Shown here: positions 1 through 5,240 of the stretch, in pieces
Numbering within the stretch: the first letter of the stretch is position 1
Layout of the letters: every line of letters begins with the position of its first letter
Assembly (NCBI GenBank): GCA_030642185.1
Contig: DAOWOG010000128.1
Location: 1-5,240, forward strand
Direction of reading: 5' to 3'
DNA: 5,240 nucleotides
From: Helicobacteraceae bacterium
GTDB taxonomy: Bacteria; Campylobacterota; Campylobacteria; Campylobacterales; Sulfurimonadaceae
Position numbers and translations under genes: made by a program
Notes under the pieces: generated by a model
Database searches by the model: none
Seen by the model: only the letters and a program-made list of their open reading frames with translations
Told to the model about the DNA's origin: nothing

Positions 1-2
1 AC

Positions 3-248
3 AGAACTCTACGACCGGCTATCAGGATGCAAATTATTTCAATTGCTGAACAATTTAATAAGCTGAAAGAGGAAAATGAGTTTGAACTTCTGTCTCAAAT
101 AAATAAAGATGACCTAAAAGGTTTAAATGCAGTTAGAAACTTCATCGCTCATGACTATGACAGTGTAGATGATGAGATTTTGGAAACAGTTTTACGCGTA
201 CATATTCCAAAAATAAAAAATCAAGTCAGTAAGTTATTACCTGCATAA
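3..248 (+). CDS. HepT-like HEPN ribonuclease toxin (DUF86 type), 5'-partial
   Basis: This is the C-terminal part of a HEPN-family protein. The frame is open from the window edge (position 3), and the first ATG is at 27. Counting from that Met, the protein is 73 residues, shorter than the roughly 110-145 usual for this family. The residues before the Met (RTLRPAIR) continue the helix pattern seen in relatives, so the true start is most likely upstream and the Met at 27 is internal. The key signature is R37-NFIA-H42-D-Y44, an exact RX4HXY motif, which is the RNase active site of HepT toxins. In studied MntA-HepT pairs the partner nucleotidyltransferase MntA neutralises HepT by adding AMP to the motif Tyr, equivalent to Y44 here. 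No antitoxin follows downstream, so an MntA partner, if present, must lie before the window. The motif is intact and there is no internal stop, so the gene looks functional as far as can be seen. Family assignment is fairly sure; toxicity is inferred. Confidence 0.8.
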   Translation, partial: RTLRPAIRMQIISIAEQFNKLKEENEFELLSQINKDDLKGLNAVRNFIAHDYDSVDDEILETVLRVHIPKIKNQVSKLLPA

Positions 249-353
249 CTTAAAATCTATGATTATCATGAATTCTAAATCTGCAATAAAACCTTCGATC
301 TCGGGAATGACATCATTTTCAAGCAGGTCGGTCAAATCTTCAATATTACTCAT
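237..353 (-). CDS. Small acidic ORF of unknown function (38 codons)
   Basis: A leftward ORF starts with ATG at 353-351 and stops with TAA at 239-237. It is preceded by a good Shine-Dalgarno sequence (AAAGGA, within about 361-366) at normal spacing, which is the main reason for listing it. The peptide begins MSNIEDLTDLLENDVIPEIE. The first 27 residues are acidic and probably helical, then the character changes to a short hydrophobic stretch (FMIIIDF) before the stop. It is convergent with the HepT-like gene and overlaps its last 12 bases. The abrupt change of character suggests either a genuine micro-protein or the surviving N-terminus of a longer gene whose 3' part was replaced when this junction formed. 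A possible -10 element (TACAAT, 381-376 on the minus strand) would give a short leader. I do not recognise the family. Confidence 0.4.
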   Translation of the reverse strand: MSNIEDLTDLLENDVIPEIEGFIADLEFMIIIDFKLCR

Positions 354-501
354 TTTATGTTCCTTTATTTTTCAAATTGTATCGCAATGTCGCTCGATTT
401 CTTTAATACAGATTTTTTAACAGACTTTCTAAAAAACTACCCATACACATCTCAACCATAGCCATATAAAAATGATTGTTTACTATTCATTTATAAAGTT
501 A

Positions 502-527
502 TTGCACTTGATGTGTTATCATAAAAT
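502..527 (+). promoter_or_regulatory. Weak candidate promoter for the adhesin gene
   Basis: TTGCAC (502-507) resembles a -35 box and TAAAAT (522-527) resembles a -10 box, about 25 bases before the start codon. The spacer is only 14 bases, shorter than the usual 16-18, so the pair is suboptimal. The -10 alone may be the meaningful element, because some AT-rich bacteria show little -35 conservation. This is a guess by eye. Confidence 0.22.
508..522. promoter_or_regulatory. Dyad TTGAT-N5-ATCAT, possible operator
   Basis: TTGAT (508-512) and ATCAT (518-522) form a near-perfect inverted repeat lying between the candidate -35 and -10 elements. It resembles an FNR-type box (TTGAT-N4-ATCAA), but the spacer is five bases rather than four and the last base differs. 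A regulator of that family is therefore not supported directly. Binding here would be expected to affect transcription of the adhesin gene. Confidence 0.2.
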
Positions 528-542
528 CACTAATTCTCACTT

Positions 543-548
543 GGAGAG
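543..548 (+). promoter_or_regulatory. Ribosome binding site of the adhesin gene
   Basis: GGAGAG lies six bases (counted from GGAG) before the ATG at 553. It fixes the start choice: the next in-frame ATG at 595 lacks such a site and would cut off the basic n-region of the signal peptide. Confidence 0.8.
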
Positions 549-552
549 AAAC

Positions 553-648
553 ATGATTGACACAAGAAAAAAGTCATACTTTTTATTTAATGTAATGGTT
601 GGTCTCTTAACACTCTTTGTTTTTATGATACCGTCTTCTTTACATGCC
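553..648 (+). other. Sec signal peptide of the adhesin
   Basis: Residues 1-32 show a basic n-region (R5, K6, K7), a hydrophobic core (about residues 9-26, including FNVMVGLLTLFVFMI) and a plausible signal peptidase I site after SLHA, before ASYG. There is no lipobox: the first cysteine (C37) lies beyond the cleavage site without the required spacing. The protein is therefore exported across the inner membrane and is not a lipoprotein. Confidence 0.85.
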
Positions 649-3600
649 GCTTCATATGGTTGTGACGGAGAAAATGTCATAACTATCAATGAGGCTACAG
701 GAGATGCTACACGCTCAGACTCTTCTCATAATATAGCAGGCAAGAACAAAGCAAGATATTTTAAGTTCAAAACTCAAGTTGACGGTAGCATTACGATAAA
801 TGAAGCTAATAATAGACCTGAAGGTGGCTATTGGAATCATGAGCTGGATATCGGAACCTCTTGTAATGGCAGAAATATACACAACGGTTCCGGCAACAGA
901 ATAGACACCGCAACTTTTGATGTCACGGCAAACACATTGTACTATATCAGAGTTAAAGAGAAAAACAATAAAAATTATCTAAATTTCAATATTGATTTTT
1001 ATTTTACTGCTTCTATAGTTAATGATTCTCCGACAGACATTAACCTAAATAATAACGCTATTGATGAAAACAATGCTGTAGCTGATACAATAGGTGATTT
1101 ATCGACAACCGATGCAGATACAGGTGACAGCCATACCTACTCATTTGCCAGTGGAAGCGGTGACACAGATAATGACAGTTTTACTATTTCAGGCAATCAA
1201 CTCAAGGCAGCAGAGGTTTTTGATTTTGAAACCAAATCAAGCTACTCAATTCGTGTTGAAACTGACGACGGCAATGGCGGAACTTTTGAAAAAACGTTTA
1301 CCATTACTATAAATGATATCAATGATACTGAGGAAGCCGACCTTGCTCTTAGTCAATACAGTGCATCAACGCCAAATCCGGCAGGCACAGGTGAAGATAT
1401 AAGTTTTTATGTCCGATCAAAAAATTTAGGACCCGATACCGCAAATAATGATATTACGGTATCCGTTACCTACAACCAAACCGTCACCATTACTTCAGCA
1501 GCACAAACAGCCGGTGGCGGTTTTACCTGTAATCCTACAAACGGAACACTCAATACCGGTTCAGCCATTACCTGTACTAAAACAAGCGACTGGACCAGTA
1601 TAACAAATAATAAAGATTTCACCTTTGTCGTACAAACCCAAGCAAGCGGAACATTAAGACAGACTGCAACGATCACTTCTCCTACCAGTGATCCTGCCAA
1701 TACCAATAACACATTAACCTCGACAGTCATTATTTCAAGTTCATGCAACGGATGTGACTGTAGCCTCGATACAAATAACAACACGTCTCCCGGACCAACT
1801 ATCCCAGATCTGGATGGCGCTACTACGGATGTTGCCAAATGTATCAGCGGAGCATCAAACAACGGCGATCCCGCTGATTATTACCATTTTACCGTTAATA
1901 GTCCGGGAATATTAAATATTACGACATCGTCACCGAATTCACAGGATTACCATCTTAAAATCGGATCAAGTGAAAACGGAAATGAGCATTATGGAGACTC
2001 GACGGCACAATCACATTCAGTTCCTTCTATTACACTCTCTACAGGTGATTCTGTCTTTCTTTATGTCAAAGAGACCGGCTCCGCCCTTGACGAGTATGAG
2101 ATCAACTTTGATTTTACGGCAGAATCAACGCTTCCGCCTGAACCGCCTTTTAGCGAAACATGTGATCTTTTCCCGAGTGTCTTAACCTCATACGAACACT
2201 TGCAGATGAACAAGAATAATGTGATCCAGAGCTGTTATATTTCCTATCCTGCAGGCGAATATACACAGGGTCACAACCTAACACCGACTTGTTATGAAGA
2301 TAGCGCCATGGCGCAACTGTGTGTCGATGATGATGGTGACAGCAGCAATGGCAACTGTACCCACACTCCGCCGCCGGACGATCGGTTTGATCATATTTTC
2401 ATTCCAACCTCAGACACTTCAAACACAACAGAGTCAGCCGGTACGGTCAGTCTGACCGACTATGAATACGGCAGCATCAATTTTGCCGCCAACGGACAGA
2501 GCATTCACTTTAATCCTTCCAACACCTATTCTGGAGGCAGCACACGCAAAGTGATGGTACTGGGTGATGTCACCTTGTCAAAAAACAATCAGGTGCTTAC
2601 ATTCGAAGAGGGTGATTACTATTTTAAATCGCTGACCTTTCTGAAAAACGGGGTAGTGCTTCAGCCCATAGGCGATGTGAAATTCTTTATTGAAGACGAT
2701 TTTACTTATGAAGGCAACGGCGCCGATATCGCTGACTCGACGGCATCACTTTTTGTCTATGTCGGCGGCAATGCCGATCTTGCCTCATTTGGCGGCGGAA
2801 ACGGCTGGCTTGGAATGTTTATGTATGTTGAAGGTGACGTCACGATCAACTCCAATTCCAATACCAAACTCTTCGGCGGTATAACCGCTGAAGGCAGAAT
2901 CGATGTAACCGGAAATAATTTTGCATTTGAGTACAATAAAGACGGTGCGGCAAACCTAGGTTTCGGCGAATGTTCCGTCACCGTGCAATTTGAAAGCGAT
3001 CATTATGACATCAGCGAAGATATCCGCTATATCGGTACCATAGAGACGGTTTATCCTATGATCGTCCTCTCAAGACCCGTCGGCTATGATGTCACGGTCA
3101 ACTACTCGACCATCGACGGTACGGCCACCATTGCAGACGGGGATTACAGTCAGGTACAAAATGCGACCGCCACCATTCCTGCCGGCGATAAAAATGTCAC
3201 CATCCCGATTTATGTCTATAATGATGCCCCCATTGAGCTGGATGAGCATTTCTTTGTCCAGCTGGCCAATCCGCAGCCCGACAGCGAGATCACGCTGGGC
3301 GATGTCAACCGCACCCAGATCAACATTCTGGCGCAGGAAGACGCACCGACCTGTTTTGAGGATGATTTCAGCAATGGTCTGGATTCGCAGTGGCGTGTAC
3401 TGAAAAGTGCAGGCGGCTTTACCCCTCAAGTTGTTACCGTTAACGGTGATGCCCGCCTGAGAATTACCGACACAGGAAAGAACCTTGCAACCGTTGTCAC
3501 TAAAGACTATCAGTTTGAAACAAAACAGAACCTGATTATTGTCGAATTCGACTACTATGCCTGGGGCGGATGCGGCAATAACAATGGCGGTATCGGTGCT

Positions 3601-5240
3601 GACGGAGCCGATGGTATCGTCAACATCTTATTTGACTCCGATGTCGGTGCTTCTCCTGTTCCCGGAGGAAGCGGGGGTTCCATGGGTTATGCACAATACC
3701 AGGGGAATACTGACGGCTTTGAAGGAGGCTGGCTCGGTCTTGGTATCGATGAGTACGGAAACTTCGGCAACTGTAATGAAAGCAGGGTCGGCGGACTGCC
3801 CGGGACAAGCTGCGATAGCGGCAATGGCTTTAACCCTCAGAGTTACAGAAATACAGCTGTTATCCGCGGTGACGGCAGCGGTATGACCGGTTATAAATTT
3901 CTCCAGGGTGTTGAGTTGACAAAAATGACCCCGCCACAGCCAAAAGCAGCCAAAAGATCCGGTTACGGTGCTGACGGCTATTTCTCCGGCCGCTACAAAA
4001 TGACCGTCGATGCACGTGATCCAAGCCACCTCTATATCCGGCTTGAACGTGATCTCGGTACGGGTAACGGGTACGAAGTGATCATTCAGCAGTTTGATGC
4101 CAAAGATTCGCAGTATAACCAGGGGATTACACCGGATAAGATACGCTATGCGATCTCCAGCGGTACCGGCGGAGGCTGTAACAACCATGAACTCAGCTGG
4201 ATCAAAATGCGCGGCAACTGTGCCCTCTATGGCGGAGGCGGCTACCGCTATGTCAGCGGACCATTCGCAGCGTGGGACACCTGGCGCGGTGTAAACGACC
4301 GGAACATTTCAACCAAAATTGTTGGAAAATCCTTTGATCTGGAAATTGCGAGCATCAATGCCGCCGGTACGGGCATGGAGCCGAAACCGGGTGTGGATGT
4401 CAAATACGGACTCTATTATATCGATGACAACGGTGATGACCGTATCTACTCGGCATTAAGGGATTTCAATGTCTCCGCCTCCAGTGTAATTACCTCGCAC
4501 TTTAAAATTGACAGTGCTTACAAAAAGATGTACGCACGGATTCAGTACTGTGGCGATGAGAATTCGACCCGCGGGATGATCCTCAAACCTTATGCAATGT
4601 GTGCCAGCCAGATAAGTATTCCTGAAGACACTCCGCTGCAGGGAATCCATCTGCGCCACCATCGGAGCGATCTCTTCGGGGTCAGACCGCATAGTTTCCA
4701 TCTGGACACACCGGCAGGCGCCGGATCGATGAATCTGCTTCGTTCGGCTGTCAATCATAACATGACACTGCATGCCTATACCGGGACAGATGCAAATCCG
4801 ACACAGGCTTCGCAAACCAATACGCAAAAATATGACCAGACTAAAGCCAATCTCGTCTTGGACCAGAGACTTTATATGAGTGATGGTACGGAGGATACTG
4901 CCGGAAACCTGCGCGGAACACTGGGGTACGGTTCATCACCATTTCAAATGCAAAACGGCGTCAGTTATGACGGGTCTAACTATAATGTCGTAGGAATAGG
5001 CTTTGACGATGTCGCCAAAGTCAATATCGGAATCGAAGACAACAACTGGTGTGATGTCGATGTCGATGACAGCCCGCAAAACTGTAACAATGATCAGGAA
5101 CCTTACGGCATGCTGATTTGCGGAGACATCAACTCCACCTTTATTCCGGACCATTTTATCGTCGACGATATTCACCTGAACAACTTTAAGCAGCGTCCGT
5201 TTACCTATCTGTCAAACGATCTCAATATATCGGCTCCGGT
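553..5240 (+). CDS. Giant modular MshQ-like secreted adhesin with lectin and DUF6701 regions, 3'-partial
   Basis: One continuous frame of 1562 complete codons runs off the window without a stop; every codon was read through. The start is set by a GGAG Shine-Dalgarno sequence and followed by a Sec signal peptide (residues 1-32). Modules in order by residue: PPC-like beta-sandwich (37-154), cadherin-like (157-258), DUF11/Ig-like (262-395), second PPC-like (398-523), beta-rich MshQ-type module (537-806), Calx-beta (807-928), L-type lectin-like (934-1223), and the MshQ/DUF6701 region (from about 1240). About 30 cysteines, many at module edges, point to a disulfide-stabilised exported protein. MshQ is encoded in MSHA type IV pilus clusters, but no pilin-like gene precedes this one: the upstream neighbours are a toxin fragment and a tiny leftward ORF, so it seems to be transcribed alone from its own promoter. 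Likely role: cell-surface attachment through Ca2+-dependent and sugar-binding modules. The symbol mshQ is withheld because the N-terminus is quite different and the C-terminus is unseen. Confidence 0.88.
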   Translation, partial: MIDTRKKSYFLFNVMVGLLTLFVFMIPSSLHAASYGCDGENVITINEATGDATRSDSSHNIAGKNKARYFKFKTQVDGSITINEANNRPEGGYWNHELDIGTSCNGRNIHNGSGNRIDTATFDVTANTLYYIRVKEKNNKNYLNFNIDFYFTASIVNDSPTDINLNNNAIDENNAVADTIGDLSTTDADTGDSHTYSFASGSGDTDNDSFTISGNQLKAAEVFDFETKSSYSIRVETDDGNGGTFEKTFTITINDINDTEEADLALSQYSASTPNPAGTGEDISFYVRSKNLGPDTANNDITVSVTYNQTVTITSAAQTAGGGFTCNPTNGTLNTGSAITCTKTSDWTSITNNKDFTFVVQTQASGTLRQTATITSPTSDPANTNNTLTSTVIISSSCNGCDCSLDTNNNTSPGPTIPDLDGATTDVAKCISGASNNGDPADYYHFTVNSPGILNITTSSPNSQDYHLKIGSSENGNEHYGDSTAQSHSVPSITLSTGDSVFLYVKETGSALDEYEINFDFTAESTLPPEPPFSETCDLFPSVLTSYEHLQMNKNNVIQSCYISYPAGEYTQGHNLTPTCYEDSAMAQLCVDDDGDSSNGNCTHTPPPDDRFDHIFIPTSDTSNTTESAGTVSLTDYEYGSINFAANGQSIHFNPSNTYSGGSTRKVMVLGDVTLSKNNQVLTFEEGDYYFKSLTFLKNGVVLQPIGDVKFFIEDDFTYEGNGADIADSTASLFVYVGGNADLASFGGGNGWLGMFMYVEGDVTINSNSNTKLFGGITAEGRIDVTGNNFAFEYNKDGAANLGFGECSVTVQFESDHYDISEDIRYIGTIETVYPMIVLSRPVGYDVTVNYSTIDGTATIADGDYSQVQNATATIPAGDKNVTIPIYVYNDAPIELDEHFFVQLANPQPDSEITLGDVNRTQINILAQEDAPTCFEDDFSNGLDSQWRVLKSAGGFTPQVVTVNGDARLRITDTGKNLATVVTKDYQFETKQNLIIVEFDYYAWGGCGNNNGGIGADGADGIVNILFDSDVGASPVPGGSGGSMGYAQYQGNTDGFEGGWLGLGIDEYGNFGNCNESRVGGLPGTSCDSGNGFNPQSYRNTAVIRGDGSGMTGYKFLQGVELTKMTPPQPKAAKRSGYGADGYFSGRYKMTVDARDPSHLYIRLERDLGTGNGYEVIIQQFDAKDSQYNQGITPDKIRYAISSGTGGGCNNHELSWIKMRGNCALYGGGGYRYVSGPFAAWDTWRGVNDRNISTKIVGKSFDLEIASINAAGTGMEPKPGVDVKYGLYYIDDNGDDRIYSALRDFNVSASSVITSHFKIDSAYKKMYARIQYCGDENSTRGMILKPYAMCASQISIPEDTPLQGIHLRHHRSDLFGVRPHSFHLDTPAGAGSMNLLRSAVNHNMTLHAYTGTDANPTQASQTNTQKYDQTKANLVLDQRLYMSDGTEDTAGNLRGTLGYGSSPFQMQNGVSYDGSNYNVVGIGFDDVAKVNIGIEDNNWCDVDVDDSPQNCNNDQEPYGMLICGDINSTFIPDHFIVDDIHLNNFKQRPFTYLSNDLNISAP
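661..1014 (+). other. PPC-like beta-sandwich module, copy 1 (residues 37-154)
   Basis: A beta-rich segment with the pattern typical of bacterial pre-peptidase C-terminal (PPC) modules: an early strand ARYFKFKTQVDGSITI (residues 67-82), and a late strand TLYYIRVKE (128-136) followed by FNIDFYFTA. It contains two cysteines (C37 and C104). A second, diverged copy occurs at residues 398-523. Such modules are usually found on secreted enzymes and adhesins. The assignment is by pattern only. Confidence 0.5.
1021..1326 (+). other. Cadherin-like calcium-binding repeat (residues 157-258)
   Basis: It starts with NDSPTDI and IDEN, has a central TDADTGDSHTYSF strand, then FTISGNQLKAAEVFDFET and YSIRVETDDGNGGTF, and ends with FTITINDINDT. 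The order of DEN, DAD, DFE and DxND-type acidic motifs is that of bacterial cadherin-like repeats, in which these residues coordinate Ca2+ between neighbouring modules. It is a single copy here, while many adhesins carry long arrays. Confidence 0.75.
1336..1737 (+). other. DUF11/Ig-like module (residues 262-395)
   Basis: It begins ADLALSQYSASTPNPAGTGE and continues with SFYVRSKNLGPDTANNDITVSV, FTCNPTNG, ITCTK and a closing ATITSPTSDPANTNNTLTSTV. The N-x-GP-x-x-A-x-N and SDP-x-x-x-NN motifs are characteristic of DUF11 (conserved repeat) domains, common in surface proteins. C326 and C341 could form a disulfide. The role is structural, as a stalk or spacer. Confidence 0.75.
1744..2121 (+). other. 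PPC-like module, copy 2, with Cys-rich lead (residues 398-523)
   Basis: A cysteine-rich lead (C398, C401, C403, then C430) precedes strands ADYYHFTVNSPGILNI (441-456) and DSVFLYVKE (499-507), followed by YEINFDFTA. These correspond in order and spacing to strands in copy 1 (ARYFKFKTQVDGSITI, TLYYIRVKE, FNIDFYFTA). The two copies flank the cadherin-like and DUF11 modules, which suggests internal duplication. Confidence 0.5.
2161..2970 (+). other. MshQ-type beta-rich module (residues 537-806)
   Basis: It opens with CDLFPSVLTSY, resembling the opening of the mature MshQ-like core. It then has an acidic loop DDDGDSSNGN (592-601) that may bind Ca2+, and a series of short strands: VMVLGDVTLSKNN, LTFEEGDYYFKSLTF, DVKFFIEDDFTYEGNG, LFVYVGGNADL, MFMYVEGDVTINSNSN, LFGGITAEGRIDVTGNN. 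The alternating 'GDVTI..N' turns suggest a stacked beta-solenoid-like fold, as in pilus-associated MshQ-like and PilX-like surface proteins. No catalytic residues are apparent. Confidence 0.55.
2971..3336 (+). other. Calx-beta domain (residues 807-928)
   Basis: It reads from CSVTVQFESDHYDISED through MIVLSRPVGYDVTVNYSTID, then GTATIADGDYSQVQNATATI, PAGDKNVTIPIYVYND and LDEHFFVQLANP. The YSTxDGTA, GDY, IPAG and E-x-x-E/D-x-F-x-V-x-L motifs are the classical Calx-beta pattern. These domains bind Ca2+ and occur in many bacterial surface adhesins. Confidence 0.88.
3352..4221 (+). other. L-type (legume) lectin-like domain (residues 934-1223)
   Basis: FEDDFSNGLDSQWRVL opens the domain. GADGADGIVNILFDSD carries the conserved Asp (D1020) equivalent to the sugar-binding Asp of L-type lectins. 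GGSGGSMGY supplies the conserved Gly-rich loop. WLGLGIDEYGNF (D1066, N1070) matches the metal-site strand, and ISSGTGGGCNNHELSW matches the closing strand (G-x-x-NxHE-x-x-SW). With the metal and sugar residues apparently present, carbohydrate binding is plausible. An insertion around residues 1117-1140, containing a Pro/Lys stretch, separates the two halves. Confidence 0.75.
4270..5240 (+). other. MshQ/DUF6701 region, start only (residues about 1240-1562)
   Basis: The segment begins AWDTWRGVNDRNISTKIVG, then shows an acidic DDNGDDR loop (1291-1297), FGVRPHSFHL (about 1375-1384), VGIGFDDVAKVNIGIEDNNW and IPDHFIVDDIHLNNF, followed by FTYL (1550-1553). The RP-x-x-F, G-x-x-x-PDHF and FTYL order is the signature of DUF6701, the C-terminal domain of MshQ-type proteins. 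The window ends shortly after PDHF/FTYL, so most of that domain is outside. Confidence 0.75.

Larger units (their letters stand above)
354..552. promoter_or_regulatory. AT-rich divergent intergenic region
   Basis: About 200 bases separate the small leftward ORF from the large rightward adhesin gene. The region should hold promoters for both. I see no further ORF with a ribosome binding site, no tRNA-like structure and no stem followed by a T-run that would pass as a terminator. Short inverted repeats are present: AATGA at 471-475 with TCATT at 487-491, and the dyad listed separately at 508-522. Confidence 0.5.

Noticed and set aside
261..271. Palindrome ATGAT-T-ATCAT near the end of the toxin gene as a terminator
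   Set aside because: The stem is AT-only, five base pairs long, and not followed by a T-run.
1094..1312. Rightward 72-codon ORF
   Set aside because: It is in another frame of the cadherin-like repeat, and the real frame shows the DxND-type motifs.
1470..1862. Leftward ORF of 130 codons
   Set aside because: It is antisense to the DUF11 and following module of the adhesin. Its composition (rich in Val, Leu, Ser) is what the reverse of Thr/Asn-rich codons gives.
3070..3429. Leftward ORF of 119 codons and a rightward 105-codon ORF in the same stretch
   Set aside because: Both overlap the Calx-beta and lectin start, whose motifs are clearly in the real frame. The low-complexity Ser/Thr/Pro/Met composition of the rightward one is typical of an out-of-frame shadow.
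3628..4188. Long leftward ORF of 186 codons
   Set aside because: It lies wholly inside the large rightward gene, has no family resemblance and no convincing ribosome binding site, and is explained by the GC-richer codon use of the real frame.
5053..5070. Short tandem GATGTC repeat
   Set aside because: Only two full units plus a partial one, encoding DVDVDD in the real frame. It is too short to be called a repeat element.
4456..5175. Two leftward ORFs (4456-4827 and 4936-5175)
   Set aside because: Both are antisense to the DUF6701-like region, with no recognisable domain and no plausible start context.

Overview
The window looks like accessory DNA from a Gram-negative, probably proteobacterial or Campylobacterota genome. 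The evidence is a very large exported adhesin-like protein whose C-terminal half resembles the MSHA-pilus protein MshQ (DUF6701 family), next to the end of a HEPN/HepT-type toxin gene. The Campylobacterota suggestion (Sulfurimonas/Sulfurovum-like) rests on the AT-rich flanks and the style of the DUF6701-like segment. It is an inference, not proven by the sequence.

Layout. Positions 3-248 (+) hold the C-terminal part of a HepT-like ribonuclease toxin carrying the RX4HXY active-site motif; its N-terminus lies before the window. A tiny leftward ORF with a good Shine-Dalgarno sequence (353-237, 38 codons) runs into the toxin gene from the other side and overlaps its last 12 bases. Positions 354-552 are an AT-rich divergent intergenic region with a weak candidate promoter and a small dyad for the large gene.

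From 553 to the window end there is one uninterrupted reading frame of 1562 complete codons with no stop inside the window. I translated it line by line. In order it contains a signal peptide, a PPC-like beta-sandwich module, a cadherin-like repeat, a DUF11-type Ig-like module, a second diverged PPC-like module, a beta-rich module like those in MshQ-type proteins, a Calx-beta domain, an L-type (legume) lectin-like domain, and the start of the MshQ/DUF6701 region. The protein is therefore a modular, probably calcium-dependent and carbohydrate-binding surface adhesin. Its C-terminus, which would show how it is anchored, is outside the window.

The most interesting points are the architecture (an N-terminal extension in front of an MshQ-like core), the internal duplication, the base-composition difference between extension and core, and the absence of pilin genes directly upstream. 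I see no RNA genes, insertion sequences, CRISPR arrays or convincing rho-independent terminators.
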